Positions 32,455 to 45,339 of a stretch of DNA of 64,000 nucleotides are shown in pieces. The notes under the pieces are model-generated. The model ran no database searches. It had not been told where the DNA came from and worked only from the letters and a program-made list of their open reading frames with translations. Where the stretch lies: contig CM022678.1 in the NCBI GenBank assembly GCA_012295275.1, positions 8,245,632 to 8,309,631 of the forward strand, in the 5' to 3' direction. The stretch is from Chrysomallon squamiferum (Eukaryota > Mollusca > Gastropoda > Neomphalida > Peltospiridae). The number at the start of each line of letters is the position of its first letter. Position 1 is the first letter of the stretch. A program made the translations under genes and the position numbers.

Positions 32455-33505
32455 AGACTGATTCTCTCAATGGCAAGTTTATACAAAAGTGTATTTTTTT
32501 CTTCCATAAAATAAATGTCGAAAGGTTATTGTATTTGGTCCAAGTGTATAATAGTGTGGTATATATTTACTTCTCTCAAAAGAGAAAAATGTACACTCAA
32601 AAATATAGTGGAACTCATCACCAATATCAGAATTACATAAAAGCTATATTATGTCTTCCCTTTCAATTTTAAACAATCTACCAGATACCACAGGAAGTTT
32701 GACATTACTGGTTCTATATTTACATAATGGTCCATTGGCAGCTGTAACTGATAATATTCCAATTTAAATTGACCTTTAAGCATTCTGTTATAAATTCCTT
32801 TTGATGACTCAAGTTTGTGTTTATTCCATTTTTGTAAGAACTGACCACAAAATTCTTTTACTGCATTTTATAATCAAAAGACATCCACTTGCACATTTAT
32901 ATATATGTTACCTAAACCACATTCATCCAGTATAGCTTATATACAAGATAACCAAGAAGTTAATATATTATTTACATTAATAATAACATCGAAAGCACAC
33001 TAAATAGTTTAAGCTCTTTAGAGTTAACAAAATATATATAGTTCCATATAAAGCGTTTCAACTATATCTAAATTAATAAAACCCCAGATTTAACATCCAT
33101 CTTATTATTTAGCTTTTACAAACTTGTAAAATAAATGTAAGTGACAGTCAAGTAATCAACTGAATTCTCTACATTTTTTAATATAGCAAACACTGCTTTT
33201 GAACATGATCTGATTAAATCTGTTTTAATATTTGCAGATCCAGATTTACTTAAAATAAGCCAGATGTATTTAACCTTGTTAACAATTTCTACTTCCATAT
33301 TATTAGATATAAATCTAAATGTATTTGTTTTCAGATTGCCTCTTGGAAACAATCCTAATTTTTTAGTTGAACTACTCACTGCACAACTGCTCACCAGTAA
33401 AGTGACAACTTTACAACAGTAGTGATAATCTCTTAACACTAAAATAGGATATGCTAAAATCAATACATTTTTTTCTTAGTTTTCCTTTATCTTAGAAATA
33501 TAAAC
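32455..33505 (-). mobile_element. LINE C-terminal fragment, unit 3, copy 1
   Basis: The 115-codon minus frame 33116-33463 holds NTFRFISNNMEVEIVNKVKY, then ILSKSGSANIKTDLI, then KAVFAILKNVENSVDYLTV. This is the KYLG..SKSGS to palm-end region of the RT. Farther along, LCNSDIGDEFHYI is at about 32620. It is the first of three head-to-tail copies. Confidence 0.8.
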
Positions 33506-33519
33506 TGTTATAAACATTA

Positions 33520-34595
33520 ATTTTTGTTTAACCCAGAAGATTGATTCTCTTGAGGACAATTTATTGAAAAGTGTACTTTTTTCTTCATTAAAATAAATGT
33601 TGAAATGTTATTGCATTTGGTCTAAATGAATAATAATACATTTGCTTGTGTCAAAAGAGAAAAATGTACATAAAAAATATAGTAGAACTCATCACCAATA
33701 ACAGAATTATATAAAAGCTATATTCTCTCTTCCCTTTCAATACTGAACCATCTACCAGATACCATAGGAAGTTTGATATTGCTGGTTCTATATTTACATA
33801 ATGCTCTAGCATTTTGTACTGGAAGCTGTAAAGATAATGTTCCACTTTAAATTTACTATTAAGTAGTGTATACTAATTATTTTTGATGACTCAAATTTAT
33901 GTCTATTCCATTGTTGTACAAACTGACTAGACTATTTTCATAAAAGCATGATATAATAACTTTCACATATATATATATATGTTACATAAACCACTTTCAT
34001 CCATTATAGCTTTTATACAAGATAACCAAGAACTTGATATATTATTTACATTAATAACAACATTGAAAACACCCCAAACATTTTAAACTCTTTGCAGTTA
34101 ACTTAATAGATATAGTTCCATATAAAGCCTTTCAACTATATCTAAATTAATAAAACCCCAGATTTCAGTTCGACCTAAAATGTTATTTTTTACAAACTTG
34201 TAAAAGAAATTTAAGTGACAGTCAAGTAATCAACTGAATTCTCTACATTTTTTAATATACCACACTGCTTTTCAACATCAGCTGATTAAATCTGTTTTAA
34301 TATTTGCAGATCCAGATTTACTTAAAATAAGGAAGAGGTATTTAACCTCGGTAACAATTTCTACTTTCTTATCATTCGATATAAATCTAAATGTATGTTT
34401 TTAGATTACCACTGGGAAACAATCTTAATTTTTAAGTAGAACTACTCACTGCACAACTGCTCACCAGTAAAGTGATAAACTTTACAACAGTAGTGATAAT
34501 CTCTTAACAATAAAATAGGATATGCTAAAATCAGTACAACATATTTTCTTTGTTTTGCTTTATCTTAGAAATATAAACTGTTGTGAAAACATGAT
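33520..34595 (-). mobile_element. LINE C-terminal fragment, unit 3, copy 2
   Basis: Second head-to-tail copy, with RTSNIKLPMVSGR-like and GDEFYY-like codons in broken frames near 33700-33800. Confidence 0.75.
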
Positions 34596-34914
34596 ATTAA
34601 AAAATATCTAAATATGCTATAATTGGTTCCTGTATTCCAAAAAGAGTTTTCCCCCCAAATGTTGCATCTATGTATATTTACATTTACAGAGACAGAGAAG
34701 ATCATATTATAAAGTTACATATGTAATTGATTTATTTTACATATGGATATAACTTCAGCTCAGTTCTGTCAGAACATTCCAAAATTTATAGTTTGTGTCA
34801 TAGTCACTGTACAGAATTTAAATAAAGGAAGTGATCAAACAGCTGACATGTCAGTTATTTAGATGGTGGGTTGGAAAACTGAAAGGTTCTCTCATTATCT
34901 CGTTTTCACTGGTA

Positions 34915-37110
34915 AGTTTATATAAAAGTGTATTGCTTTTTGTTTCATAAGATATATTTTGAAACGTTATTGTATAATAATCTGGTAGATAAAAATGTAC
35001 AGTCAAAAATATAGTGGAACTCATCAGCAATATCAGAATTACATAAATGAAATATTGTCTTCCCTTTCAGTATTAAACCATCTACCAGATACCATAGGAA
35101 GTTTGATATTACTTGTTCTATATTTACCCTTTCAGTATTAAACCATCTACCAGATACCATAGGAAGTTTGATATTACTTGTTCTATATTTACCCTTTCAG
35201 TATTAAACCATCTACCAAATACCATAGGAAGTTTGATATTACTTGTTCTATATTTACCCTTTCAGTATTAAACCATCTACCAGATACCACAGGAAGTTTG
35301 ATATTACTTGTTCTATATTTACCCTTTCAGTATTAAACCATCTACCAGATACCACAGGAAGTTTGATATTACTTGTTCTATATTTACCCTTTCAGTATTA
35401 AACCATCTACCAGATACCACAGGAAGTTTGATATTACTTGTTCTATATTTACCCTTTCAGTATTAAACCATCTACCAGATACCACAGGAAGTTTGATATT
35501 ACTTGTTCTATATTTACCCTTTCAGTATTAAACCATCTACCAGATACCAGAGGAAGTTTGATATTACTTGTTCTATATTTACCCTTTCAGTATTAAACCA
35601 TCTACCAGATACCACAGGAAGTTTGATATTACTTGTTCTATATTTACCCTTTCAGTATTAAACCATCTACCAGATCCCATAGGAAGTTTGATATTACTTG
35701 TTCTATATTTACCCTTTCAGTATTAAACCATCTACCAGATACCACAGGAAGTTTGATATTACTTGTTCTATATTTACCCTTTCAGTATTAAACCATCTAC
35801 CAGATACCACAGGAAGTTTGATATTACTTGTTCTATATTTACCCTTTCAGTATTAAACCATCTACCAGATACCACAGGAAGTTTGATATTACTTGTTCTA
35901 TATTTACCCTTTCAGTATTAAACCATCTACCAGATACCAGAGGAAGTTTGATATTACTTGTTCTATATTTACCCTTTCAGTATTAAACCATCTACCAGAT
36001 ACCACAGGAAGTTTGATATTACTTGTTCTATATTTACCCTTTCAGTATTAAACCATCTACCAGATCCCATAGGAAGTTTGATATTACTTGTTCTATATTT
36101 ACCCTTTCAGTATTAAACCATCTACCAGATCCCATAGGAAGTTTTATATTACTTGTTCTATATTTACCCTTTCAGTATTAAACCATCTACCAGATACCAC
36201 AGGAATTTGATATTACTTGTTCTATATTTACCCTTTCAGTATTAAACCATCTACCAGATACCACAGGAAGTTTGATATTACTTGTTCTATATTTACCCTT
36301 TCAGTATTAAACCATCTACCAGATACGATAGGAAGTTTGATATTACTTGTTCTATATTTACCCTTTCAGTATTAAACCATCTACCAGATACCATAGGAAG
36401 TTTGATATTACTTGTTCTATATTTACATAATGCTCTAGCATTTTGGACTGGCAGCTGTAAAGATAATGTTCTATTTTAAATTCACCTTTTCATGACTCGA
36501 GTTTATCTCTATTCCATTTTTGTAAGAACTGACTGAAAACTTCTTGTAACAGAATGTTATAACCATAAGACATTCACTTGCTAATTTAGATATGTTACAT
36601 AAACCACATTCATCCAGTATAGCTTATATACAAGATAACCAACAATTTGATACATTATTTACATTAATGACAACATCAAAAGCACACCAAACAATTTAAA
36701 CTATTTGCAGTTAATATAATATATATATATTTGCTTATAAAGCCTGTCAGTTATATCTAAATTAATAAAACCCCAGATTTCACATCAATATAACTATTTA
36801 GCTTTTACAAACTTGTAAAACAAATGTAAGTGACAGTCAAGTAATAAATTTAACCTCGGTAACAATTTCTACTTCCATATTATTAGATATAAATCTAAAT
36901 GTATTTGTTTTTAGATTGCCTCTGGGAAACAATCTTAATTTTTAAATAGAACTACTCACTTCAGAACTGGTCACCAGTAAGTTGATAAACTTTACAACAG
37001 TAGTGATAATCTCTTAACAATAAAATAGGATCTGCTAAAATCAATACAACATTTTTTCTTTCTTTTGCTTTATCTTACAAATATAAACTGTTCTAAAAAC
37101 AAGATATTAA
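34915..37110 (-). mobile_element. LINE C-terminal fragment, unit 3, copy 3 (expanded)
   Basis: Third copy. It includes LCNSDIADEFHYIFDCTF (35000-35050), then the 65-bp minisatellite, then the rest of the C-terminal region to about 37110. Without the minisatellite it would be about 0.85 kb. Confidence 0.8.
35062..36425. repeat. 65-bp minisatellite, 21 copies, inside the LINE
   Basis: The period is 65 bp by direct counting (ccctttcag starts at 35062, 35127, 35192 and so on to 36361; one copy near 36200 lacks one base). The unit equals the LINE segment that codes, on the minus strand, for the Y-R-T-S-N-I-K-L-P-M-V-S-G-R region. Because 65 is not a multiple of 3 the array cannot be coding. Variants at one site (accac, accag, cccat, accat) show that copies 5-10 and 11-16 form the same six-unit series, a 390-bp higher-order repeat present twice. 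Confidence 0.97.
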
Positions 37111-37499
37111 AAGTTTTTTAAATATACTATAACTGGTTCCTGTATTGCAAAACAACTTTTTGCCCCAAATGTTGCATAGTTAGTGGCATAGTCACTATAC
37201 AGAATTTAAATAAAGGAAGTGATCAAACAGCTGACATGTCAGTTATTTAGATGGTGGGTTGTAAAACTGATAGGTTCTCTCATTATCTCGTTTTCACTGA
37301 TAATTAACTGAAATCCTGTACATGTTAAGTTAAAACTGTTACTACCTTAATTGGTTTATGTTGTTTATCATGAGTATAAAAATACTAATAACATAACCAA
37401 AAAGATTTCACTTTGAAACCTAGATTAATTTTCTTAATTATATCATTCTGATTATGTTCCTTCATTTAATGTTATATTTGCTATAGCGGTAATTCCTCC

Positions 37500-38180
37500 A
37501 GCTTGACTAGAAGGAAATGTAGAAAATACAAGAACTGAGGCAAGCAATCGTATCTGTACTATTACCAAGCAGATGTTTGAGACTATTATTTGCATCCATC
37601 ACTAACAAAGAATTGACAGTATTGACTGATCAAATTGAATTAGTATTGTTGTTTTAGAGAAGGATCCTATATAAAATATGTTCTCTATTAATTTAGTAAA
37701 AGGAAATAAGAAAAATATGTACCATGCTTTAACAATTTGGAAGGAGCATTTGATTCAGGTATGAAACTTGTAAATACATTCAGTAAGGCAAATTCTTGTG
37801 TAAGACTTTATCATGTTAATGTCCATCAAGTTATTTGCATTGTTAGTTATTTGCTGAAATTATAACTCAAGCTAAATACCTTGAACTTGTCTGAAGTAAA
37901 TCTGGATCCTTTGTAAATACCAATAAATATTTAATCAGCTGAACTTCAAAGTCATTTTTTCCTGCATTGAGAAAAGAAAATGGTAGAGAATTTAATGTTT
38001 GAACTGAGAAGATTGTAAAACATATATTAGTGTATAGATGTCATATTTTTTAAACACTATATATCAAGTTTATCTGTGTTAAAAGAATATTATGTGATAA
38101 TTGTTAAATTACCGTACGTTAAATAAAAACAATAGTTACAAATTTTCAGTAGAGTAGTTTATGCAGTCGACATTTATCCG
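37500..38180 (+). mobile_element. LINE RT fragment, plus strand, unit 3
   Basis: Collinear with 16150-16880 and 52940-53700, with deletions. KYLELV and DKIVKHILVYRC-like pieces remain. Confidence 0.7.
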
Positions 38181-38239
38181 TGAGAAAATATTTCTATTAA
38201 TTAAGTAATAATAAAAAGAATTACTGCTATCATTAAAAG

Positions 38240-38640
38240 ACGTTACTAGAAAAAACGACTACAGGTACACAACGTAAATAAAGAACACCACATTACTATT
38301 TAACATAAAACGAATTATCTTGATGTTTTGCGAAAAATTCTTACTCCATTTTACAGCAGATGTCTTCTAGATTACCGTATTTTGTGTTTATTTATTTCTT
38401 TCCTTCCATTCATTTCCAAAATTTAAGTTAAACACGTTAGGTGTCTCGTCTTAATAGCAATTCCGTGGTTTATCTCCCCCTTCCTCAACTTTGTACTCTA
38501 TTAGATTTCCTTCAAAATAAAGCGCGCACTCTAATATCACAAAGAACTATTATTTCATTACACGGCTTTAACCAGACACACTTCATCGGAACGGCAACAA
38601 AAACGAACCAGACGGATATTTCTGTCTGCGTTAAGTTACT
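38240..38640 (-). promoter_or_regulatory. CE copy 5
   Basis: Full-length, with the core at 38458-38480, GCGCGC at 38521-38526 and a donor-like GGAGTAAGAATT on the minus strand at about 38346. It lies 8.3 kb upstream of gene F with the LINE block between. An 89-codon plus-strand frame starts in it and is most likely accidental. Confidence 0.45.
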
Positions 38641-38727
38641 TTTATATAGTTTTTATTATTATTATTTATGTTCATATGCGGATATTTTAATTTTATTAAC
38701 GTTGTTATAAAAATTAAAAAACAAATA

Positions 38728-38755
38728 TATGTGTTTGTGTGTGTGTGTGTGTGTG
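38728..38755. repeat. (TG)n and (CAA)n microsatellites
   Basis: A short TG run, followed at 38804-38822 by an AAC/CAA repeat. Confidence 0.85.
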
Positions 38756-38829
38756 AAATAACCTTTCATGGGACGTAACTCCCAGTCTCGTTCTTCAGAT
38801 AATAACAACAACAACAACAACAAAATTCT

Positions 38830-39190
38830 AAAACTTCTATTTATGGCAGTGACTTCTTGGAATTTAATTTTTACGACAATTCTTCTTTACTATAATAATT
38901 GCATGAAGTACTTTAGAATGAGACGTGTATAAATGTTTATTTTCGTGAACAAGTAAAGAAGAATGTTTACGATAGTTAATTATCACGTGAGACGTGGTCC
39001 TGACTGGAGAGAACGTTGTCCACAGAGCTGCCGCAGTTGTCCAAAGATCGTACAGAACTGTATGAAACAAGCTGTCTCCACGTGCGAGCTTTCAAACAAC
39101 AAGCTATAACAATGCATGAAATCGCCTTTAAAAATTGTATTTATGGCAGTGAATTGTTGGAATTTAATTTTTGTGGCAATTCTTCAAGAG
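38830..39190. repeat. Direct repeat pair flanking a GC-richer segment
   Basis: tttatggcagtgacttcttgg at about 38840 recurs as tttatggcagtgaattgttgg at about 39140, each followed by aatttaattttt and a caattcttc stretch. The 240 bp between is GC-richer and looks unlike its surroundings. It could be a small insertion with a duplicated end; the family is not recognised. Confidence 0.45.
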
Positions 39191-39329
39191 ATTAAAATTC
39201 GAAGTCAGTTTCTGAAATTGATTACAATCGTAACAATTATAGCACGGTGTTTAAATCAGTTTTAGAAGTATTCTTTCCATTATTTGATGTTTTCAACTAC
39301 CCAGTTTCCAAGTTAATATTGTTAATTAC

Positions 39330-39415
39330 TACTACTGCTACTTTTCTTCTTCTTCTTCTTGTTCTTCTTCTTACTATTATTACTATTATTATTATTAGTA
39401 GTAGTAGTAGAAAAA
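39330..39415. repeat. Trinucleotide-rich tract (CTT, ATT, TAG)
   Basis: Runs of CTT, then ATT, then TAG in sequence. The short Leu- or Val-rich frames here are repeat artefacts. Confidence 0.85.
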
Positions 39416-39869
39416 TGTTTTTATCACACAAATGGTAGCAGTTTTAATATTTATACTGTTGGTAGCAGATATCGAAGTAGTTGTATTATTTGCAGTGGTT
39501 TTAGTAGATGTCACTACAGTCGTACTCTTAGAGCAGTTATAAAATGTTACACAAAATTTAATAATCTTTTGGATACTGTTAATATCAAAACTAATATTTT
39601 TTCCAAACTAATCTTGACTACAAAAATATTAATCACAGAATCATGCGATTGAAAATAAAAAGCATTTACTGTCAACTCTCTTCTAGAGTCGTCATAAAAT
39701 AATTAACCATCAGTCACCTACTTAATATTGCTAGTGGTAGTAGTAACACAACAGTGATGCTGGATATCAGTAATAAAATGCTGCTGAAAATTAAAGAATA
39801 TGAATACTGATGCGATTTCTTTCTCTTTTATTGAACAAAATTATCACGTTAACTTTGTATCATCATAAA

Positions 39870-40112
<243 letters not shown>

Positions 40113-40282
40113 CTATTTGTTCTCAAGCAAACTAATAAAAAAATCGTATTTGTAATTTACTTTTCTTAAGTGCTGTTTATTACAAAATATTATATTTCAT
40201 GGTTACTTTTTCTCGTTCATTTCACAAATTATCATCAGTCATTTTTCAAACCCTTCTCATAAAAGTGGAACTTCGTGTAATT

Positions 40283-40635
40283 TTTCAGATACCAGCTTGT
40301 TTGAGATATTTTGCACGAACTCCACATTTAAAACTCTTCTCACCACTATGTATCTTGATGTGACCTTTTAGAACATCTCCTCGTGAGAAGCATTTTGCAC
40401 AAACCTCACATTTAAAAGGTTTCCCAGTATGAACGTTCACGTCTTTTTGTAGATTGGAAGAGTCTGAGAAAATTATGGCGCAAACCTCACATTTAAAAGT
40501 TTTCTCACAAGTATGGATCTTCGTGCGATCTTCTAGACTAGAACTGTGTCAGAAACATTTTGCACAAACTTCACATTTAAAACTTTCTCACGCGTCTGGA
40601 CTCCGAATGATTCCTCATTACTGTGAGCTGCCATG
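40283..40635 (-). pseudogene. ZNF pseudogene L, frameshift and stops
   Basis: The ATG at 40635 starts MAAHSNEESFGVQTREK; a one-base loss before the first finger shifts the frame (gaaagttttaaatgtg for gaaaccttttaaatgtg). In the corrected frame finger 1 carries a stop (AKCF-stop-HSSSLED), finger 2 has lost ligands (CEVCAIIFSDSSNLQKDVNVH), finger 3 is good (SRGDVLKGHIKIH) and the array ends in FKCGVRAKYLKQAGI-stop. The 5' flank is of the family type. Confidence 0.8.
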
Positions 40636-41099
40636 TTAACTTTTATATTCTAGAACATTTTTAGAAAGTTATTTGTCACACATTTCACATTTAAACGTGT
40701 TTCGTTGGGTTACCATAACTACTGTAATTACATCGCACTACACAATTCCCAGATCAGAGGTGTTTCGAACCTATTGTGACGATGATGTAAAATACAGAGT
40801 GAATTTACTGCGCTAAAATCTAAAGTGTTCATTCATTAAAACACATCAGTTTGCAAATTCATGGAATCATATTTTTCACTTCACATCTGAATCTCATTTT
40901 CATCAAAATCTGGAATTGTGATGCTTAGGTTTGATTTATTTCTGAAAACATAAAATATACGTAACATGCTAAGGCAATGGAGATACAATATTTAAATTAG
41001 CATATTTTTTTCCAAATCGTAGGTTTTCTCTCAAGCTTGGCGAAAAGCAAAGAAAAAACCTGTTATCTGTTTTATATTCTTGACATTTAAGTGATCTAT

Positions 41100-41126
41100 T
41101 TTTTTTTTTTTTTTTTTTTTTTTTTA
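41100..41126. repeat. Poly-T run
   Basis: About 26 T residues. The sequence just before it (41030-41095) is a very decayed equivalent of the RT motif-B fragment found upstream of other ZNF starts. Confidence 0.85.
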
Positions 41127-42060
41127 GGTACGAAAATTGTTATATGCTTGCACCGAAATATCATCACGAACGTTTAAAGACTGTTAACCACGAGATGGTA
41201 TAATTGTTGTGTCAGAAATAATGTTATACAATAGTACATAAACATAATATTAACAGAATACTTAATATATTCATTAAGTATAAAGTCTTATCCTGCTGAT
41301 TGATTACAATGGAGTCTTTTCAATGCTCTATCTATTTCTTCGGCTGTATTATAAGTGGATTTTTTACCAAACATATATTTAGCAGGATTTATATTCAGAC
41401 TAAGCTGTTTGTAAATTCAGAATGGAAGTCCGCGGTTAAGATCCAAAGTCAATAAAACCAAATGCTGCATTTTGTATATACACCGAATCGGGTTAGGTGT
41501 TTTTAATATTCTGTTTTGACAGTATGGCAGTAGACATTAACTGATATATTCACTAAATATGTGTTAGGGGAATTTTGAATAAAGACGTAACTGAAAATCT
41601 GAAAATAAAATGAAACAGGTAAAAATAACAAGTGAGCGTTGAAAAAAAAACAATATATATATATACACATACAAAGAAAACGCTGAATAGATTATTAAAT
41701 GGAACATTTAGACCTATCTTCCTTCAGTCTTCCGTGTGCTTTACAAATAACCCTGTATTTATTATTTAATAACGATTTGAAGTGAAGTTCTGGTGCCCGA
41801 TCCGTGAAAATAAACACCCAGGAAGGACAACTCTATTTGTTGTTTGCAGAAATAAACATGAAACAAATATATATTCAGTACTGATAAAAAAAAAAAAAAA
41901 AAAAAAAGAACCCTACATTTGTGTATTTTTGAAATACGATAGCTTTATCAGATTTCATATATTTTAATTAGTTTTCAATTCTTTTTTTCGTAATGGACAT
42001 TCTTAATATTTGTGATTGTATGTGGCTATTAAAATGCTAGACATAATGGGAATTGTCTTT

Positions 42061-42064
<4 letters not shown>
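41127..42064. other. Intergenic, no gene seen
   Basis: AT-rich unique-looking sequence with a poly-A run at 41887-41906. No coding region, no recognised repeat family. Confidence 0.5.

Positions 42065-42133
<69 letters not shown>
42065..42133. repeat. (AG)n microsatellite
   Basis: About 68 bp of AG. It creates Arg-Glu frames that are not genes. Confidence 0.97.
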
Positions 42134-42139
<6 letters not shown>

Positions 42140-42410
42140 CGCGAAATTTGTTTACTTCAATTTACAACCAATATTTTGAGGATTACCTTAGCGTTTTTCC
42201 TTGCCTTATTTTCTAATTATATATATGAAAATCTTGTTCTGCGTGCAGGTTTAATGGCTGTTCTATAATTTATCTCCCCTTTAGTTAACGTTGGCTTGTT
42301 ATCACTTTCCTTCAAAATAAAACGCGCACTCTAATATCGCAAGGAAAAGGTTCATTTCACTGGGTTACTCTCACTAGCCTGATCCTCGGATAAAAGTAAA
42401 TCAGGCAAAC
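42134..42410 (-). promoter_or_regulatory. CE copy 6, divergent
   Basis: Keeps TTGAAGTAAACAAATTTCGC (donor side, about 42140-42165), the AGATAAATTATAGAAC equivalent of the core (42262-42280) and CGCGTTTTATTTTGAAGGAAA (about 42312-42328). These blocks stayed conserved while the rest drifted, which points to constraint. Confidence 0.45.
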
Positions 42411-42699
42411 TATGCCGAATACATTTATATAATTTTATATATCTGTAGTTATGTTTTCATTTCTGTCTGCGTTTGTATTTATATGTATTCGTTTATTTAC
42501 ATTTATATATTGTTATCCATTTTTCTATCTTTATGTTTGTTCATCTGCATGTCTGTGCATTTGTAAATGTTATTCATGAGTCATGTTTATTCTAAGAATC
42601 AATGGTTTTGAATAAATATTAGATTCAAGTAAATATTATAGTACTGGAAAATCATATTGAAGCAAACGTGTATATATTACTGTAATGAAAACGAAATAA

Positions 42700-43235
42700 A
42701 AGTAGTTAAGATAACTTACCTATAATGAAATGAAAATAAAAGTAGTTAAAATGACTTAATAGAAAACACAACGAGAAATGAGTCACTGTGTGTCTATCGT
42801 TTATTTCTCAGTCAGATGTGTGTGTCTAGATCTGAAAACCTTGAAAAAAATTAACGTGCTAATCAGAGCAAGTTGTGAAGTACAGGTCAGCGGGCGTGTC
42901 CGTCGCAAGGGAACGTCCAGCACATCGGATCGTAACGAGTCGGTTCAGAGCAAGCTGTACTCGGTTTATATAAGACCCGTCTCAGATCAGTTACGCATGC
43001 GTCTAAGTGGACGTTTGGTTGTAACATGTTTTAACTGCTCACTATTGTTTCTTCTCTGAAAGTTTATTACATAGTATATTGGTCATTGGTGATAGTACAT
43101 CGGATTGTAAATTGTTTGTTTGTTCAGCTGATTGGTGATGTTGTGTAAGGTTTTAATTTATCCTTATGTTTATGCATTGAAGTGTATTGAGTGTCGCTCA
43201 TCCTTGAGCGTTTTGCTACGCATATATTAACTTTG
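42700..43235 (-). promoter_or_regulatory. TATA-module copy B
   Basis: The uninterrupted version of the module. TATA core tttatataag at 42965-42974, readable on both strands. On the minus strand the transcript side ends in TATAG|GTAAGT (42720/42719), a perfect splice donor, next to a 35-bp local duplication. GAGAAAT and ATTTCTC (42773-42810) are inverted repeats inside it. It lacks the left hairpin arm and the long GC-rich part of copy A. A 93-codon plus-strand frame (42778-43059) is not supported as a gene. Confidence 0.45.
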
Positions 43236-43369
43236 CCACTATGCCTTAAATTGCTTAAAAATGTCCTCTTTATATTTGTTTTATTAATTCCTCAAGACAA
43301 CGCAATTTTTTAGGATTATTACCATTGTCTTTTTTTTTTACAAATTAAAAAGAAAAAAGTTAAAATAAT

Positions 43370-43600
43370 GACAATAAATTAAATAAAAGTATCAGTTGCG
43401 TATTTTTGTTATTATATGATTGCACGCCAATTGTCATCACTTCTGCGCTGTTTTAAATTATATCATCAGTTGTCTCTTTTGTTTATCACACAAATGTTAA
43501 TTAGTCGTATTCTCAGCTGAAAATCATTTTGAGTGTTATGGCTTCCGAAGTAGCGTTTATCATCAGATTTCGGTTAGATTACATGTTCCATTGTGTTTGT
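43370..43600. repeat. Dispersed flank block
   Basis: Matches, inverted, 5995-6170 and, direct, 55000-55130 (atcagttgtctcttttgttt and gctgaaaatcatttt stretches). It marks the shared 3' flank of some ZNF units. Short GTA runs lie at 43800-43890. No gene between 43236 and 44070. Confidence 0.5.
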
Positions 43601-44069
43601 TTAATTGAAACGCGTGAATATTCTTGTAACATTTTATTTTAAACTTAGCATCAAATGACGCATTTGGATACATTTCGTTTCTTCTGTTTATATTTGTATA
43701 ATGAAGAAGACGAACAGGCAGTCTACAAGATTATTATAAGTTAAATAAATAGTAATTTTAAATAGTCAAATAGTCAATGCAGTAATAGCAATATGAAGCA
43801 CCAGTAGTAGTAGTAGTGCAAATCGTTATAGTAAATACATAGCAGTGGTAGCAAGAAATAGCAGTAGAATAGTAGTGCTACTAGTTAGTATGATTTTCTA
43901 TTCCAGATTTGTTCTCTAGCGAACTAATTAAAAATACAATTTGTAATTAACTTTTCTTAAGCATTGTTTCTTACACAACATTACATTTCATGGTTACTTT
44001 TTCTCATTTATTTCACAAATTATCATCAATAATTTTTCAAACGTTTCTAAGAAAATTGGCACTTCGTGT

Positions 44070-44230
44070 GATATTTTAGATACCAGCGTGTTGGAAATAT
44101 TTTCCACGAACTCAACATTTAAAACGCTTCTCACCACTATGTATCTTGATGTGACATTTTAGAACATCTCTTCGTGAGAAACATTTTGCACAAACTTCAC
44201 AATTGAAAGGCTTCTCTCCAGTATGGACGG
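44070..44230 (-). pseudogene. Decayed finger tail downstream of gene G
   Basis: After the stop of G, in the next frame, [20 protein letters not shown] and [14 protein letters not shown]-stop follow. A loss of about 7 bases at the stop (tttaaaatgaccgtc where paralogs have tatcatatgaccgtc) cut these off. Confidence 0.8.
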
Positions 44231-44926
44231 TCATTTTAAACTCGAACTCCGTGAGAAACATTTTACACGAACTGCGGATCTGGAACGCTTCTCACCCCTA
44301 TGTGCCTTCATGTGATTTTTTAGGACATCTCTTCGTGAGAAACATTTTGCACAAATCTCACATTTAAAATGCTTCTCTCCAGTATGCATCGCCATATGAT
44401 ACTTTAAACTCGAACTCCGTGAGAAACATTTTGCACAAACCTCACATTCAAAAGGTTTCTCTCCTGTATGGATCTTCATATGATATTTCAAAGTCGAACG
44501 ATCTGGGAAACGTCTTGAACAAACATCACATTCGAAAGGTTTCTCGCCAGTATGGATGTACATATGACGTTTCTTATAACTGTCTCGAGAGAAACATTTT
44601 GCACAAACCTCACATTTAAAAGGTTGTTCTCCAGTATGGGCCGTCATATGATATGTCAACGTCAAACGTTCTAGGAAACATCTTGAACAAACCTCACATT
44701 TGAAAGGTTTTTCTTTAGTATGGACTTTCATATGCCTTTTGAGATTCGAACTCTGTGCGAAACATTTGACACAAAGTTCACATTTAAAAGGTTTCTGTCC
44801 AGTATGGATTCTTATATGATGTTCAACATGTATACGTTGTGAGAAACATTTTGCACAAACTTCACATTTAAAACGTTTTTTACCAGAATGGATGCTGAAT
44901 AATTCTCCGTTACTGTGAGTTGCCAT
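44231..44926 (-). CDS. C2H2 zinc-finger protein G, 7 fingers plus dead one
   Basis: 231 codons from [18 protein letters not shown]. Seven complete fingers: [56 protein letters not shown]. The eighth ([17 protein letters not shown]) has lost both cysteines and the frame stops there because of a small deletion. Fingers 5 and 6 carry FECD/FECE instead of FKCE. The ATG is immediately preceded by an acceptor-like TTTTCAAG, closer to the ATG than in paralogs because the ATATAAAAATTAAC stretch is missing. Less similar to D/E/F than these are to each other. Could be functional or recently damaged. Confidence 0.88.
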   Translation of the reverse strand: MATHSNGELFSIHSGKKRFKCEVCAKCFSQRIHVEHHIRIHTGQKPFKCELCVKCFAQSSNLKRHMKVHTKEKPFKCEVCSRCFLERLTLTYHMTAHTGEQPFKCEVCAKCFSRDSYKKRHMYIHTGEKPFECDVCSRRFPDRSTLKYHMKIHTGEKPFECEVCAKCFSRSSSLKYHMAMHTGEKHFKCEICAKCFSRRDVLKNHMKAHRGEKRSRSAVRVKCFSRSSSLK

Positions 44927-45339
44927 ATTCTTGAAAATTCATTCCATAGAGTCATCACCTTTTATCTCTTTCTGTTTGCTGTAAACTATAATTATATCTT
45001 ACAACAAAATTCCCAGATCAGATGTCACATGATATAAAATACAGAGTGAACCAACAGTACTCATTAGAAATCTCCTTGACACATTAGTACTGTGTAAAGA
45101 AGATTTTTCTTAAAACAAAAGTTTCTAATATGACGGAATTATTTTTCCCACTTCGCGTTTTATTCTCTTTCATCAAGGTCCTGAATTCTGGTTCTTTCTT
45201 TCTTATTCATTTCTGAAAAAAATAAAATAGAAATAAGAAACTCATAAATGGACATGAAATATTTAAAGTAGCATATTTTATTCAAGTGTATAATTTGATA
45301 CAATAGTTTCTATTTAATTACAAATTTATTTCATTCTAC

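Noticed and set aside
35062-36425. CRISPR-like regular repeats
   Set aside because: The 65-bp units abut without spacers, the context is an animal LINE, and there are no cas genes.
36282-36479. 65-codon plus-strand frame, near-identical at 51853-52050
   Set aside because: Antisense of the minisatellite and adjoining LINE sequence.
42016-42268. Two overlapping Arg-Glu-rich frames
   Set aside because: They are translations of the (AG)n microsatellite.
44419-44619. 66-codon plus-strand frame
   Set aside because: Antisense shadow of the finger repeats of gene G.
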